From Rhizobium sp. Root1203 (lineage in GTDB: Bacteria; Pseudomonadota; Alphaproteobacteria; Rhizobiales; Rhizobiaceae), in the NCBI RefSeq assembly GCF_001424945.1, contig NZ_LMCW01000001.1, forward strand, positions 547,632 to 611,631: a stretch of 64,000 bases of DNA, written 5' to 3'. Both the position numbers and the translations under genes were made by a program. The first letter of the stretch is position 1, and each line of letters begins with the position of its first letter. The notes under the pieces are model-generated. The model was not told the origin of the DNA. It saw only the letters and a list, made by a program, of their open reading frames with translations, and made no database searches. This document shows, in pieces, positions 37,415-47,762 of the stretch.

Positions 37415-37879
37415 TCAGGCTGCGAGAATGGTGTTGTCGTCGGTGTTGGCAACGACCGTCACGCGTTTCATCGTCTCCCCGGAGAGAGCGGTCCTGGAGG
37501 GGTCGCGGGAGCCGGTGGCTTCGAAGAATTCGGCCATCTCGCTGTCGATGATCGCCGAGAAGACCGCGGTCTCCGGTCCCGGATTGGAATAGCCGTGCGC
37601 CTGGTCGCCATCGATTCTCACGATGTCGCCCGCGGTCGCCTCGAATTCTTCAAGGCCCTGATCCGTCATGCGGCGGATTGTCAGCCGGCCTTCGATGATG
37701 CGGAAAATCTCGGGGCTGGCGTGCCTGTGCAGCGGCGTCCGACAGCCTGAAGGCACCGTGACGTCGAAGATGTTGAGCCAGGTTCCTTCCAGGCGAGCCC
37801 GCCGCTCGACTTTCTCGTCGGTGACGAAGAGGGCCTGCGCGCCTGACTGGGCATGCGTGTTTACAAATGAGTTGGACAT
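37415..37879 (-). CDS. Cupin-domain protein
   Basis: A 154-residue protein with cupin motif 1 (TPLHRHASPEIFRIIEGRLTI, metal ligands His/His/Glu) and motif 2 (GDQAHGYSNPGPE). It probably binds a metal. No further assignment is possible: such proteins are sugar isomerases, dioxygenases or ligand sensors. Confidence 0.8.
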   Translation of the reverse strand: MSNSFVNTHAQSGAQALFVTDEKVERRARLEGTWLNIFDVTVPSGCRTPLHRHASPEIFRIIEGRLTIRRMTDQGLEEFEATAGDIVRIDGDQAHGYSNPGPETAVFSAIIDSEMAEFFEATGSRDPSRTALSGETMKRVTVVANTDDNTILAA

Positions 37880-38102
37880 GATGTCTCGCTTTTCTTTTTC
37901 TTGGCGGCGAGCCGGTTAGACCTTTCTCAAGCTCTTGGCAACCCGCCTGCGGTCATCGGTCACTGCCGAAACCGACCTCGCGGCATATGGGTTTTCCGGC
38001 ACTGCCGTTCAAGCGGAAAGCGCTGTCCAGGCTTGGTTTCAGGCAGCAGGGAAGGTCCCCGGCGGCCGCGCCGGTCGCCTTCCCGCCGATTGTCGGCGGC
38101 GA

Positions 38103-39143
38103 TCAGAATCGCGTGATCACGCTGATCCCCGTCGTCTCCGCCCTGTCGAGCGTCATCAGCGCCGGGATGCCTTCCTCGAGGCTGATCCTGCGGGCGATCA
38201 GCTTCTGCGGCGCGATTTTCCCGGCAGCAAGCATGGAGAGCATCGCGTCGTAGCGCCAGGCCTGCATGCCGTGGCTGCCGTAGATCTCCAGTTCATGGCC
38301 GATCACCTGCGACATCGGAATCTGCGGCGTCGCATGTTCGCCGAGCATCAGGCCGACCTGCACATGTCGCCCGCGCCGGCGCAGGTTCCTGATCGAGTTG
38401 AAGCACGTCACGGGGTGGCCGAGCGCATCGATCGAGACATGCGCCCCGCCCTTGGTGATGTCGCGCACGGCCTCCGGCACATCGGCCACCGTCGTCGCGT
38501 TGATCGTCGCCACGGCGCCGCACTCGCGGGCAAAGGCAAGCTTCTCGTCGGAGACGTCGATGCCGATGGCATTGGCGCCCAGCGCGGTGGCGATCATGAT
38601 CGCCGAAAGGCCGACGCCGCCGCAGCCGTGCACGGCGATCCATTCGCCGGGGCCGGTGCGCGCCTGGTCGGCAACGGCCCGAAACGAGGTGGCAAACCGG
38701 CAGCCGAGGCTCGCCGCGGTCGCATCGTCGATGCTGTCGGGAAGGTGCACCAGATTGGTGTCGGCATAGTCGATCGCCACGTATTCGGCAAACGAACCCC
38801 AATGCGTGAAGCCCGGCTGGAACTGGTTGGGGCAGACCTGCTGGTTGCCGGAACGGCATTCTCCGCAATGGCCGCAGCCGGAGACGAAGGGCACGGTCAC
38901 CCTGTCGCCGATCTTGAAGCGCACCACGCCCTTGCCTTTGGCGACCACCTTGCCGGCGAGCTCATGGCCTGGCACGTGCGGCAGGCGAATGTCGGGATCG
39001 TGGCCCATCCAGCCGTGCCAGTCGCTGCGGCAGAGCCCGGTCGCGCCGACGGCGATGACGACGCTGTCCTCGCCAGGGGTCGGATCGGGCACGTTGCGAA
39101 TCTCGGGAGCCTTTTCGAAGGCGTCGTAGAACATGGCTTTCAT
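38103..39143 (-). CDS. Zinc-dependent alcohol dehydrogenase
   Basis: A 346-residue MDR enzyme. GHELAGKV gives the catalytic His/Glu region, the structural zinc loop is [15 protein letters not shown], and the Rossmann loop is GCGGVGLSA. Catalytic Cys in [10 protein letters not shown]. It uses NAD(P) to oxidise an unknown alcohol. The start at 39143 is chosen over a longer frame because ggag precedes it. Divergent from the aminotransferase gene. Confidence 0.88.
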   Translation of the reverse strand: MKAMFYDAFEKAPEIRNVPDPTPGEDSVVIAVGATGLCRSDWHGWMGHDPDIRLPHVPGHELAGKVVAKGKGVVRFKIGDRVTVPFVSGCGHCGECRSGNQQVCPNQFQPGFTHWGSFAEYVAIDYADTNLVHLPDSIDDATAASLGCRFATSFRAVADQARTGPGEWIAVHGCGGVGLSAIMIATALGANAIGIDVSDEKLAFARECGAVATINATTVADVPEAVRDITKGGAHVSIDALGHPVTCFNSIRNLRRRGRHVQVGLMLGEHATPQIPMSQVIGHELEIYGSHGMQAWRYDAMLSMLAAGKIAPQKLIARRISLEEGIPALMTLDRAETTGISVITRF

Positions 39144-39392
39144 CGCGGGTACTCCGGCTTGATCTGCTTCTTCCGGCGTCCATGATCGCATGTGACCGGC
39201 TTTGGTTCCAACTGCGGCATCGATGATTTTCGTTGATGCACTCATCGATCGCGTCGCCATCAGGCGCATGAATCTTGCCGAGAGCGCCCAATGTCAGGCA
39301 CTTTTGTTGCGTAGCGTTTTTCGGCATGGATTTCCGCTTGACCCGGTCTTCGGCGGGGGATTTTGCTCTACGAACTTTTCAAGGAGAGTCTC

Positions 39393-40280
39393 ATGGCAGT
39401 CGATACTTCGCCCCGTTCATCCACCTGGACCTACGTCGAGGGAGAGTGGCTTACCGGCAATCCGCCGCTGATCGGGCCGACCTCGCACGCCATGTGGCTG
39501 GCCTCGACCGTCTTCGACGGCGCCCGCTGGTTCGACGGCATCGCCCCCGATCTCGACCTGCATTGCCAGCGCATCAATCGCTCGGCGGTCAACATGGGCC
39601 TGAAGCCGGTGCACACGCCCGAGGAGATCGAGGCGCTTGCCTGGGAGGGGATCAGGAGGTTCGACGGCAAGACGCCGATCTACATCAAGCCGATGTACTG
39701 GGGCGAGCACGGTTCGCCGGGCAGCGTCGTCAGCGTCGATGGCGACTCCACCCGCTTCGCACTCTGCCTGTTCGAAGCACCGCTCGGCAACAACGCCCCG
39801 AACTCGCTGACCCTTTCGCCCTATCGCCGCCCGACGCCTGAAACGGCGATGACGGACGCCAAGGCCGGCTCGCTCTATCCGAACAGCGGCCGCGCGATCT
39901 CCGAGGCCAGAAGCCGCGGCTTCGACAACGCGCTGATGTGCGACATGAACGGCAACGTCGCCGAGACGGCATCCTCAAATGTCTTCATGGTCAAGGACGG
40001 CATCGTCTCGACGCCGATCGCCAACCGCACCTTCCTCGCCGGCATTACCCGCGCCCGCGTCATGGGCCTGCTGCGCAAGGCGGGCTTTGAGGTGCGCGAA
40101 GTCACGCTCTCCGTCGAGGACTTCATGAACGCCGACGAGATCTTCACTACCGGCAACTATTCCAAGGTGGTGGGCGTCAATCGCCTCGACGGGCGCGATT
40201 TCCAGCAAGGACCCGTCACCCGCAAGGCGCTCGATCTCTACATGAACTGGGCTTTCGGCCGCAGCGAAAGCGGCGAGTGA
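39393..40280 (+). CDS. Branched-chain amino acid aminotransferase
   Basis: A 295-residue fold-type IV PLP enzyme: STVFDGARWFDG near the start, NIKP-like IKPMYW, Lys candidate in TDAKAGSLYPNSGR, cofactor motif ETASSNVFMV and EIFTTGNYSKV. It transfers amino groups between branched-chain amino acids and 2-oxoglutarate (IlvE type), although D-amino-acid transaminases of the same family cannot be fully excluded. Start supported by aggaga. Confidence 0.87.
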   Translation: MAVDTSPRSSTWTYVEGEWLTGNPPLIGPTSHAMWLASTVFDGARWFDGIAPDLDLHCQRINRSAVNMGLKPVHTPEEIEALAWEGIRRFDGKTPIYIKPMYWGEHGSPGSVVSVDGDSTRFALCLFEAPLGNNAPNSLTLSPYRRPTPETAMTDAKAGSLYPNSGRAISEARSRGFDNALMCDMNGNVAETASSNVFMVKDGIVSTPIANRTFLAGITRARVMGLLRKAGFEVREVTLSVEDFMNADEIFTTGNYSKVVGVNRLDGRDFQQGPVTRKALDLYMNWAFGRSESGE

Positions 40281-40473
40281 CGGACGACGGCGCAAGCCGC
40301 GTCAACTGACAAGCGGAGCGATCCAAGCGGCGGAAACCGCTGTCGTTCGAGCATCGAGCCGGCACGGATTTGCGTGCCGGTCCGCGCATCCGGCAGTTGT
40401 CGCAACGGGCCGGAACATTTGTCCCGCGCCGTTGTTTAGCTCCTGTGCATACGCACGCAGAGGGAGCCAGCAC

Positions 40474-42570
40474 ATGTCCGACAAATCACCTTTCGACACC
40501 GATCGCGGCAACGGCGGCGAGACCCACCAGCACATCCCCGCCAAGGGGCCGCATGACGGTCTCGATCACCTGACGACAAATCAGGGCATCCGCATTTCCG
40601 ACAATCAGAACAGTCTCAAGTCGGGCACGCGCGGCCCGACGCTGCTTGAGGATTTCGTCCTGCGGGAAAAGATCTTCCATTTCGATCACGAACGCATCCC
40701 CGAGCGCATCGTCCACGCGCGCGGTTCCGCCGCGCACGGCTACTTCGAGGCAACGGAATCTCTGTCCGATATCACCAGGGCCGACCTCTTCCGGCGCAAG
40801 GGCGAGAAAACGCCGGTCTTCGTCCGCTTCTCGACAGTCGCAGGCGGTGCCGGCTCTGTCGATACGCCGCGTGACGTGCGCGGCTTCGCGGTCAAGTTCT
40901 ATACCAAGGAAGGCAACTGGGACCTGGTCGGCAATAACATCCCCGTCTTCTTCATCCAGGATGCGATCAAGTTTCCGGATCTGGTCCACTCAGTCAAGAT
41001 GGAGGCCGACCGCGCCTATCCGCAGGCAGGCAGCGCTCACGACACGTTCTGGGATTGGGCATCGCTGATGCCGGAGTCCACCCATATGCTGATGTGGGCG
41101 ATGTCCGACCGCACCATCCCCCGCTCGTTCAGAACGGTACAGGGCTTCGGCATCCACACCTTTCGCTTCGTCAACGATGCCGGCAAATCGACCTTCGTCA
41201 AATTCCACTGGCGTCCGAAGCTCGGCATGCAATCGACGATCTGGGACGAGGCGCTGAAGCTTCAGGCGGCCGACAACGATTTCCACCGGCGCGACCTCTA
41301 TGAAGCGATCGCCTCCGGCAGCTTCCCCGAATGGGAGCTCGGCCTGCAGCTCTTCGACGAAGACTTCGCCAACAGCCAGCCCTACGACGTGCTGGATTCG
41401 ACCAAGCTCATCCCGGAGGAAGTCCTGCCGCTGAGGATCGTCGGCCGCCTCGTGCTCGACCGCAATCCGGACAATTTCTTCGCCGAGACCGAGCAGGTCG
41501 CCTATTGTCCGGCAAACATCGTGCCCGGCATCGATTTCAGCAACGATCCGCTGCTGCAGGGGCGGCTGTTCAGCTATCTCGACACCCAGAAATCGCGGCT
41601 CGGCACCGCGAACTTCCACCAGCTGCCGATCAATGCGCCGAAATGTCCTGTCATGAATTTCCAGCGCGACGGGCAGATGCAGATGGCGGTGCCCAAGGGC
41701 AGGGCGAACTACGAGCCGAACAGCCTTGCCGCTCACGGCGAACCTGGCGGGCCGCGCGAATGTCCCGTCACCGGCTTCCACACGGATGAGGCTGCATCCC
41801 TCAGCCAGGAGCAGGGCGACAAGCTTCGTATCCGGGGCGAACTCTTTGCCGACCACTACAGCCAGGCACGGCTATTCTGGAAATCGCAGACGCCGTCGGA
41901 ACAGGCCCATATCGCCTCCTCCTTCGTCTTCGAGCTATCCAAGGTCGCCCTCGAGGAGGTGCCCCCGCGCATGGTCGGCAACCTGCTGAACGTCGATCGG
42001 GACCTCGCCACGCGCGTCGCCAATGGTCTCGGCATCGATTTGCCGAAGAAGAACCCGGCGGCGCGGGAACCCATCGACATGGACCCGTCGCCGGCCCTTT
42101 CGATCCAGCAGAACATGAAAGCGACCATAGAAGGCCGCAGGATCGGCATTCTGATCGCCGACGGTACGGACGCCAAGGCGTTGGAGGCGCTGGTGAAGGC
42201 GATCCGGAACGCCAAGGCGACCCCCTTCGTCGTCGCGCCCAGGGTCGGCAAGGCGAAGCTCTCCGACGGCACGGTGGTGAAGGCCGACGGTCAGCTCGCA
42301 GGCTCTCCCTCGCAGCTCTTCGATGCAGCCGCCGTCCTGCTGTCGAAGGAGGGCACCGAGATGCTGCTGAAGGAGGCGGCGGCCGTCCAGTGGGTCATGG
42401 ACGCCTACGGGCACCTGAAGGCGATCGGCCATACAGCCGAATCCGCGCCTCTGTTGCAGAAGGCGGGCGTCGAGCCGGATGCCGGCGTGGTGGCGTTGGA
42501 CAAGGGCTTTGTGGACGCTGCCGCCAGGCGCTACTGGGACCGGGAACCGAAGCTTCGGACGCTTGCCTGA
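40474..42570 (+). CDS. katE: Large-subunit catalase (HPII type)
   Basis: A 698-residue monofunctional heme catalase. [15 protein letters not shown] carries the distal His; [19 protein letters not shown] region ([16 protein letters not shown]); the proximal heme ligand Tyr lies in [14 protein letters not shown]. After residue about 560 a flavodoxin/DJ-1-like domain ([20 protein letters not shown]) marks clade II, as in E. coli KatE. It removes hydrogen peroxide in the cytoplasm. Start has gagggag upstream. Confidence 0.94.
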   Translation: MSDKSPFDTDRGNGGETHQHIPAKGPHDGLDHLTTNQGIRISDNQNSLKSGTRGPTLLEDFVLREKIFHFDHERIPERIVHARGSAAHGYFEATESLSDITRADLFRRKGEKTPVFVRFSTVAGGAGSVDTPRDVRGFAVKFYTKEGNWDLVGNNIPVFFIQDAIKFPDLVHSVKMEADRAYPQAGSAHDTFWDWASLMPESTHMLMWAMSDRTIPRSFRTVQGFGIHTFRFVNDAGKSTFVKFHWRPKLGMQSTIWDEALKLQAADNDFHRRDLYEAIASGSFPEWELGLQLFDEDFANSQPYDVLDSTKLIPEEVLPLRIVGRLVLDRNPDNFFAETEQVAYCPANIVPGIDFSNDPLLQGRLFSYLDTQKSRLGTANFHQLPINAPKCPVMNFQRDGQMQMAVPKGRANYEPNSLAAHGEPGGPRECPVTGFHTDEAASLSQEQGDKLRIRGELFADHYSQARLFWKSQTPSEQAHIASSFVFELSKVALEEVPPRMVGNLLNVDRDLATRVANGLGIDLPKKNPAAREPIDMDPSPALSIQQNMKATIEGRRIGILIADGTDAKALEALVKAIRNAKATPFVVAPRVGKAKLSDGTVVKADGQLAGSPSQLFDAAAVLLSKEGTEMLLKEAAAVQWVMDAYGHLKAIGHTAESAPLLQKAGVEPDAGVVALDKGFVDAAARRYWDREPKLRTLA

Positions 42571-42581
42571 TCGGATGAACG

Positions 42582-42605
42582 CGAAAGCCGCGTCAGCGGC
42601 TTTCG
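42582..42605. terminator. Bidirectional terminator hairpin between katE and MFS gene
   Basis: Ten-base perfect arms cgaaagccgc and gcggctttcg with a gtca loop; it begins 12 bases after the katE stop and overlaps the stop codon of the convergent MFS gene. T-runs are short, so strength is uncertain. Confidence 0.6.
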
Positions 42606-43825
42606 TCCTCCCGCGGTCGCACCAGCCACGAATAGGCCGCTCCCGCGACCAGCAGCACGCAGGTTCCGAGAAAGACCGCGCGCATGCCGATATGGCCGCC
42701 GACGAAGCCGCCGAGGACGGGTCCGGCCACCTGGCCGACATATTGCGACGAGACCGAAAAGCCGAGGATGCTGCCCGCTGCGCTGTCCGGCACGCTGTGG
42801 CGGATGACGGCCGAGATGCAGGGCAGGAGCCCGCCGAGCGCCACGCCCATCAGGAAACGCAGGACGATCAGCTGCCAGGAACTGGTCACGAAGGCCTGCG
42901 GGATCAGCAGCAGGCCGGCCACCGCCAGCGCGCCCGAAATCACGGGCCAGTGGCCGATCCGGTCGGCCAGCTTGCCGAGCCGCGAGGCGGACAGGATGGC
43001 ACCCAGCGCCGCTGCGGACATGACGACGCCTGCGATCATGGTGACCTTGCCCTGATCCTCGACCAGTTGCGCGACATAGACGGTGATGATCGGCTCGATC
43101 GACATGTTGGCGAGCATCAGGAGAAGGCCGGTCGCCAGCATGGCGATGACAGGCCGCTTGTCCGGGATCGAGGCCCAGCCGCCGCTTGCTTTGGCCGCCT
43201 GTTTGCGGGCGGGGGATTTCTCTTCCCTGATCAGGAAGGCCGTCGCCAGAAACGCCAGGAAGATCAGCGCTCCCGCGGCCAGGAAGGTCCCGCGGATGCC
43301 GATCAGCGGCGGCAGTGCGCCACCGATCAGCGGTCCGACGAGGTTGCCGGCCATGATGCCCGATGCGAGCGTGCCGAGCGCCCAGGCGGAACGATCCTTG
43401 GGCGTCTGGGTGGCGACCAGCACCATGGAGCCGGAGGAGTAGCCGCCGGCCAATCCGACGAAGAGGCGCAGGGCGACCAGCTGCCAGACGTTGCCTGCCA
43501 TGCCCATCAGCGAAATCGCCACCGTCATGCCGAGGCTCGCGCGCACCAGCATCAGCTTGCGCCCGTAGATGTCGCCGAGCCGCCCCCAGAGCGGCGCGAC
43601 GAAAGCCGCGGCAAGGAAGGTCGCGCCGTAGGCGATGCCCGACCACTGTACGATAGCGGCGTGGTCGCTGACCCCCAGCTCCTCGACATAGAGCGGCAGG
43701 AACGGCAGCAGCAGTGTCATCGCGACGATCGTGGTGAACGAGCCGATCAGCGAAACGACCAGATTGCGCTTCCAGTGGATGGAGCCGGCTTCGGCGGCGG
43801 CTGCATCCCATTTCGTATCGGTCAT
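42593..43825 (-). CDS. MFS drug/metabolite exporter
   Basis: A 410-residue protein with about 12 hydrophobic segments and the MFS loop motif GRLGDIYGRKLML after helix 2, plus PLIGGALPPLIG. The DHA1-type pattern resembles MdtG-like multidrug exporters. Start 43825 (MTDTKWDAAAAE) is picked over the longer frame because it fits the first helix and overlaps the upstream gene by four bases, pointing to coupled translation with the YbhB-like protein. Confidence 0.87.
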   Translation of the reverse strand: MTDTKWDAAAAEAGSIHWKRNLVVSLIGSFTTIVAMTLLLPFLPLYVEELGVSDHAAIVQWSGIAYGATFLAAAFVAPLWGRLGDIYGRKLMLVRASLGMTVAISLMGMAGNVWQLVALRLFVGLAGGYSSGSMVLVATQTPKDRSAWALGTLASGIMAGNLVGPLIGGALPPLIGIRGTFLAAGALIFLAFLATAFLIREEKSPARKQAAKASGGWASIPDKRPVIAMLATGLLLMLANMSIEPIITVYVAQLVEDQGKVTMIAGVVMSAAALGAILSASRLGKLADRIGHWPVISGALAVAGLLLIPQAFVTSSWQLIVLRFLMGVALGGLLPCISAVIRHSVPDSAAGSILGFSVSSQYVGQVAGPVLGGFVGGHIGMRAVFLGTCVLLVAGAAYSWLVRPREDESR

Positions 43826-44499
43826 TTCGTGGCCTTCGCATTGATCGTGTAGGTCAGTTCCGCCGCGCCGGACGAAACGATATGGTCCTTCGCCGCGGCA
43901 AGGAAATCGGCGCGCGTGAAGGCGTCGGGAAGAGTGAGTCGGTCGGTGTCGAGTGCATAGACCGTCACGCGATAGCGATGGATGCGCAGATCGTTCCAGG
44001 GCGGGCACGCGCCCATATAGCCCCCGTGCGGCCCATCCTTCAAGAAGGCTGCGAAGCCATTTTGGCCACGCCGGCCGTGCTCGGTCCTTTCCAACGGCAA
44101 TCCGCCCTGCGGCATGCCGTCACCGTCGGCGCCCTCGGCAAGCCGTGTCACCGAGGCGGGGATGTCGGCCAGAATCCAGTGCGTGAACTCCATGCGCGGC
44201 AGATCGCGCGCAATCTCGGTGTCGTCCCTGTTCAGAAGCGAGAGATCGGCCGGTACGTCGGGGTCGGTCATGGCAAGCGCATAGGAGCGCGTGCCGGCGG
44301 GACCTTTCGACCAGGAGAGGGCCGGGCTCCTGTTCTTGCCCGCCGCCGCCTTGCCGTCGGCCGCGACGCAGGAGGCGTTCGCCGTCGGAAGCGAGCCTTC
44401 GTTGCTTTTCCCGAACGTCACCGAGATGTCCGCGGCCCGACTATCCGCCGCACCGAAGGCCAGAAGGGAGATTGCGGTGAAGATGGTCCTGATATGCAT
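43822..44499 (-). CDS. YbhB/YbcL-family (PEBP-like) exported protein
   Basis: A 225-residue protein with a signal peptide (residues 1-22, DSRAAD) followed by the bacterial PEBP/Raf-kinase-inhibitor-like fold: SPALSWSKGPAGTRSYALAM, DPDVP, FTHWILADIPASV, and GGYMGACPPWNDLRIHRY near residue 160. Its function is not known; it may bind a phospholipid or small ligand in the periplasm. Its stop overlaps the MFS start. Confidence 0.88.
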   Translation of the reverse strand: MHIRTIFTAISLLAFGAADSRAADISVTFGKSNEGSLPTANASCVAADGKAAAGKNRSPALSWSKGPAGTRSYALAMTDPDVPADLSLLNRDDTEIARDLPRMEFTHWILADIPASVTRLAEGADGDGMPQGGLPLERTEHGRRGQNGFAAFLKDGPHGGYMGACPPWNDLRIHRYRVTVYALDTDRLTLPDAFTRADFLAAAKDHIVSSGAAELTYTINAKATK

Positions 44500-44587
44500 G
44501 AGCCTGTCCTTTCGTTTGACGGAAAAGCTCTAGCAACAAGGCTGACTGCACCGCGTACAGAAACGCTCAAATATCGAACAATTTCGC

Positions 44588-45427
44588 TCAAACATCGGCG
44601 GTTTGCTTGCCACTCGTTTCGCAACGCATTCGCTCTGCAAAGCGCCGCGGCGAGCGGTAGCCCGCCGCAAGCGCCGCCTCGCGGAGCGAAAGCCCGTCCT
44701 CGGCGAGCATCGCCTTCGCAAGGCCGACGCGGACTTCCGCCAGCAGGGCACGCAGCGACGTTGCCTCTTCGGAAAGTCGCCGTCTCAACGTCGCGTTGCT
44801 GGTTCCGAGTTCCGAAGCGACAGTGTCGGCCGTCCAGGCCCTGTCCGGTTGCCAGCGCACGAGCGCACGCACCGCATCGCCTGTTGTCTGTGCCTTGACG
44901 GGAAGGGCGCCACGCATGCCGAGAACCATCAGCACTTCCATCACCCGATGTTCGATCAGCGCCACCGGCAGATTGCCCGCAACGATCCCTTCGCCGGCGT
45001 GGTGGATAGCACTGCTGAGAGCCGCGTCGAGCGGAAGGTCGACCTGTGCGGCCGGGCGTTGCGGCGGAAGGGCGCGAGCCGCGCGCGCCACGAGTTCATC
45101 GGGAAAGTCGATGAAGATCGCGCGGTAGACGCCGCTTGCCGGATCCGGGTCGTTGACCACGTCGCCACGCCATCCGCCCGGCAGAACGAGCGCGGTGCCC
45201 GCGGCGAACCGCGACTGCCGTCCCATGCTCACGACGTCTTTGGAGCCCTCGACGATCGCGACGATGGAGGCGCGCGGAAAGGCGCAGCCGGCAATGCGCT
45301 CGCGCTCGCGGGTGACGAAGGAAAACAGCGCGGATGAGCGCTGTGCGCCCTCCGGCAGCGCCGGCGGCCGGTTGTCCCTTGCGGCAAGCTTCTGCAGCCG
45401 CTCCAGTATATGTTGAACGTCCGTCAT
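44588..45427 (-). CDS. AraC-family transcriptional regulator
   Basis: A 279-residue regulator: an N-terminal cupin-like sensor part (SFVTRERERIAGCAF...) and two HTH motifs at the C-terminus (WTADTVASELGTSNATLRRR and SLREAALAAGYRSPRRFAERM). The start at 45427 fits the AraC length; the frame upstream is not needed. It diverges from the SnoaL-like gene across a perfect palindrome. Confidence 0.86.
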   Translation of the reverse strand: MTDVQHILERLQKLAARDNRPPALPEGAQRSSALFSFVTRERERIAGCAFPRASIVAIVEGSKDVVSMGRQSRFAAGTALVLPGGWRGDVVNDPDPASGVYRAIFIDFPDELVARAARALPPQRPAAQVDLPLDAALSSAIHHAGEGIVAGNLPVALIEHRVMEVLMVLGMRGALPVKAQTTGDAVRALVRWQPDRAWTADTVASELGTSNATLRRRLSEEATSLRALLAEVRVGLAKAMLAEDGLSLREAALAAGYRSPRRFAERMRCETSGKQTADV

Positions 45428-45529
45428 GATCTGACCCGCATTCGATGATGTCGCCGATCCTGAACCATCGCTGCCCATTTTCCAAGCGCCAAGCCGATGC
45501 GGTTGTCGCCCGATGGGTCGCGTGTTATA

Positions 45530-45556
45530 AATCCGATTGCAAAATGCAATCGGATT
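45530..45556. promoter_or_regulatory. Perfect 12-bp-arm palindrome between AraC and SnoaL-like genes
   Basis: Arms aatccgattgca and tgcaatcggatt around aaa, 31 bases before the SnoaL-like start. Likely an operator; AraC proteins usually bind direct repeats, so the true binder may be another dimeric repressor. Confidence 0.65.
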
Positions 45557-45587
45557 ATGGCCGCCACGACGCCGAAAGGATGTTGCC

Positions 45588-45932
45588 ATGGACACCGACC
45601 GCCTGTCGCGGGAGCGAACCGTTCGCGCACTCTATGCGGCCTATCTCGAGGGACGCAAGGACCTCGCCGGGGCAATGCTGAGCGACGACTTCGTCTTCTC
45701 AAGCCCGCGCGACGATCATATCTCCCGTGGCGCTTATTTCGACCTTTGCTGGCCTTCGCCGCCGCCGTTTCGCGATATCGCAATCGAGTATATCGCGGTC
45801 GAAGGCGATGAAGCCGCCGTTTGCTACCGCGCCGAAAAACCCGACGGCAGCGCGTTCCGGAACATGGAAATGCTGCGCTTCAGGGGCGACAGGATCGCCT
45901 CTGTCGATGTCTATTTCGGACGGTCTGCCTAA
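45588..45932 (+). CDS. SnoaL-like / NTF2-fold protein
   Basis: A 114-residue single-domain protein beginning MDTDRLSRERTVRALYAAYLEG, a helix typical of SnoaL_2 proteins, followed by the cone-shaped beta-sheet with YFDLCW, IEYIAVEGDEAAVCY and DRIASVDVYFG. The family comprises isomerases, hydrolases and binding proteins. Start chosen for the gaaagga site; expression probably depends on the palindrome just upstream. Confidence 0.8.
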   Translation: MDTDRLSRERTVRALYAAYLEGRKDLAGAMLSDDFVFSSPRDDHISRGAYFDLCWPSPPPFRDIAIEYIAVEGDEAAVCYRAEKPDGSAFRNMEMLRFRGDRIASVDVYFGRSA

Positions 45933-45982
45933 GATGGCATCGACGCCCTCGCGCGGGGTGCGGCGAGGGCTGGCAAACGACG

Positions 45983-47488
45983 CTATTCGGCAGGAGCGAT
46001 GTAAGCGGACTCTGCGGTCTCTGCGGAGCCGGCACCATTGGGCCGCAGCGAACGCTCGGAGATATCGATCATCGGCGTGTAGGTCGCCGTCGGCATCCTG
46101 ATGTCATCGAGCGCCGGCGAAGAGGCGACGCCACCCGTACGCTCGCTGCGGGCCACTTCGAGCTGGCCCGTCAGGATCGCCCGCTCGGCACGCAGTTGGC
46201 GAATCTCCGACTTGGCGATCTCCAGGCTCGTGCGCAGCTGGCCGATCTCGTGGCGGTCGGAGTCCATGCGGGTATCCATGTCGCGACGCAAGGCGTCGGC
46301 ATCGCGGTCGCGCCGGACGCGCAGGCTGTCGGTCTCACGCAGCTTCAGCGTCAGATCGTTGTTCTGCGTGGCGAGTTCCCGGCGCGCGTTCTCGTTTTCG
46401 GCACTGGAGGCGCGGGCGCGCTGCAGGTCCTCGGCGAGGCGTTCGGTGCGCGACAGCGTCGTCGCCAGCTCGGACTTGACGCGCTTCAGTTCGGCGCGCG
46501 CCGCCTGAAGTTCCTCGTCGGTCATCCTGTTGCGGCCGTTTGCCGTGATGAGCAGCTTTTCCACGAGTTCAGCCTTCGAGCCGATCGCCTCGTGCTTGGT
46601 GGTCAGGTGGGCAATTTCCAGGGCCGAGGACGCCTGCAGCGTTTCGAACTCGATCTCGAGGCGCTTGTGACGCTCTTCGAACAGCGACAGGTCCTGCTTC
46701 AGCCCGGCAGCCGCCATCTGCAGGTTGCGCACCAGCGCCTCCTGCTCCATCAGGCTGCTTTTCAGATGGCTGCGCTCTTCGTTGAGTCGCGCCATCTCGC
46801 GTGCCTGCACACCGTTTTCGCGACGCGACGTTTCGATCAGCAGGTGGTGCGCTGTTGTCTCGCCGTCGAGCTTTTCACGCGTGACGCTCAGCTCGCGGCT
46901 GCGCTGGTCGAGTTCCTGCTGGGCGCGCTTCAGAAGCGTCGAGGCTTCGTCGAACTGGATGACGCGGTCGCTGAGCTCGCGCTCGGCGTCGAAAAGACGG
47001 GTCTCGACGATGGTGAATTCTTCGCGGGTAACCTCATGTACGCCCTGCAGCTTGGTCAGCTCTTCGCGCAGTGCCTCGGACTCGGTGCGCAGCTGCGTGA
47101 CGTCGCTGCGGAAATCCTTGTTTTCGGCGCTGAGCCGCGCGTTGTCCTGGTCGGCCTTCTGGCGGACGCTGCTCTCGTAATCCAGAAGCGAGCTGATCCG
47201 CGCGCATTCGGCCCGCAGGGCGCCGGTTTCGTTGAGAGACTGGCTGTGGGTGCCGAGCAGCGCAGAGACCCGGCCTTGCAGCGAGGTGAGGCTCTGCATC
47301 AGGTCTTCCGATGTGCGCTGGTTCTCTTCAAGCGCCGACCCGAAGGCGGAAAAATCGGCGACGTCCGGGATCGTGTAGCGCAGCGCCTCGCCAGGGTTCG
47401 GACGCTGATCGGCTATCGATGCCGGCCGGTAGCCGGCCGTTGGCAGTGCCCTGCCATCTTCACTGCGACGAAAAAAGCTCATGACCAT
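45983..47488 (-). CDS. Long coiled-coil protein of unknown function
   Basis: A 501-residue protein: a short N-terminal part (SFFRRSEDG..., including YTIPDVADFSAFGSAL) and then about 370 residues of near-continuous Glu/Arg/Leu/Gln-rich heptads (about 80-450), ending in a disordered tail (DDIRMPTATYTPMIDISER). No signal peptide. It likely forms a rod or scaffold in the cytoplasm, for instance in cell-pole or envelope organisation, but this is inference only. Start 47488 or 47482 (MSFF); the longer frame begins with a hydrophobic stretch and has no good site. Confidence 0.6.
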   Translation of the reverse strand: MVMSFFRRSEDGRALPTAGYRPASIADQRPNPGEALRYTIPDVADFSAFGSALEENQRTSEDLMQSLTSLQGRVSALLGTHSQSLNETGALRAECARISSLLDYESSVRQKADQDNARLSAENKDFRSDVTQLRTESEALREELTKLQGVHEVTREEFTIVETRLFDAERELSDRVIQFDEASTLLKRAQQELDQRSRELSVTREKLDGETTAHHLLIETSRRENGVQAREMARLNEERSHLKSSLMEQEALVRNLQMAAAGLKQDLSLFEERHKRLEIEFETLQASSALEIAHLTTKHEAIGSKAELVEKLLITANGRNRMTDEELQAARAELKRVKSELATTLSRTERLAEDLQRARASSAENENARRELATQNNDLTLKLRETDSLRVRRDRDADALRRDMDTRMDSDRHEIGQLRTSLEIAKSEIRQLRAERAILTGQLEVARSERTGGVASSPALDDIRMPTATYTPMIDISERSLRPNGAGSAETAESAYIAPAE

Positions 47489-47720
47489 GACGTGTGCCCC
47501 AAAAGTACTTTGCCAAAGACGCCGGCGAAATATGAAATACAGCCAATAAAGCCAGTCCAAAAAAAGACTGGGCTGATTCCTTAACTCCCATGCTCCGGTT
47601 GTATTTAGAAATGGCTATACGAAGCTGTCAAAATACGGCACGTGACAATCAACAGGGATTTGCCGGCCGACATCGTTTGGAGCGGGCGTGTGGGCTTTGA
47701 GCAACAGCCCAAACCGCGGC

Positions 47721-47762
47721 TATTCGTCGGCCCTTCTATTCGTCGGCCCTTCTATTCGTCGG
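47721..47762 (-). repeat. 16-bp tandem repeat at gene end
   Basis: The unit tattcgtcggcccttc is present 2.6 times (47721, 47737, 47753). The last part carries the stop of the exported protein gene, so each full copy repeats the reverse-strand TAG context. Confidence 0.85.
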
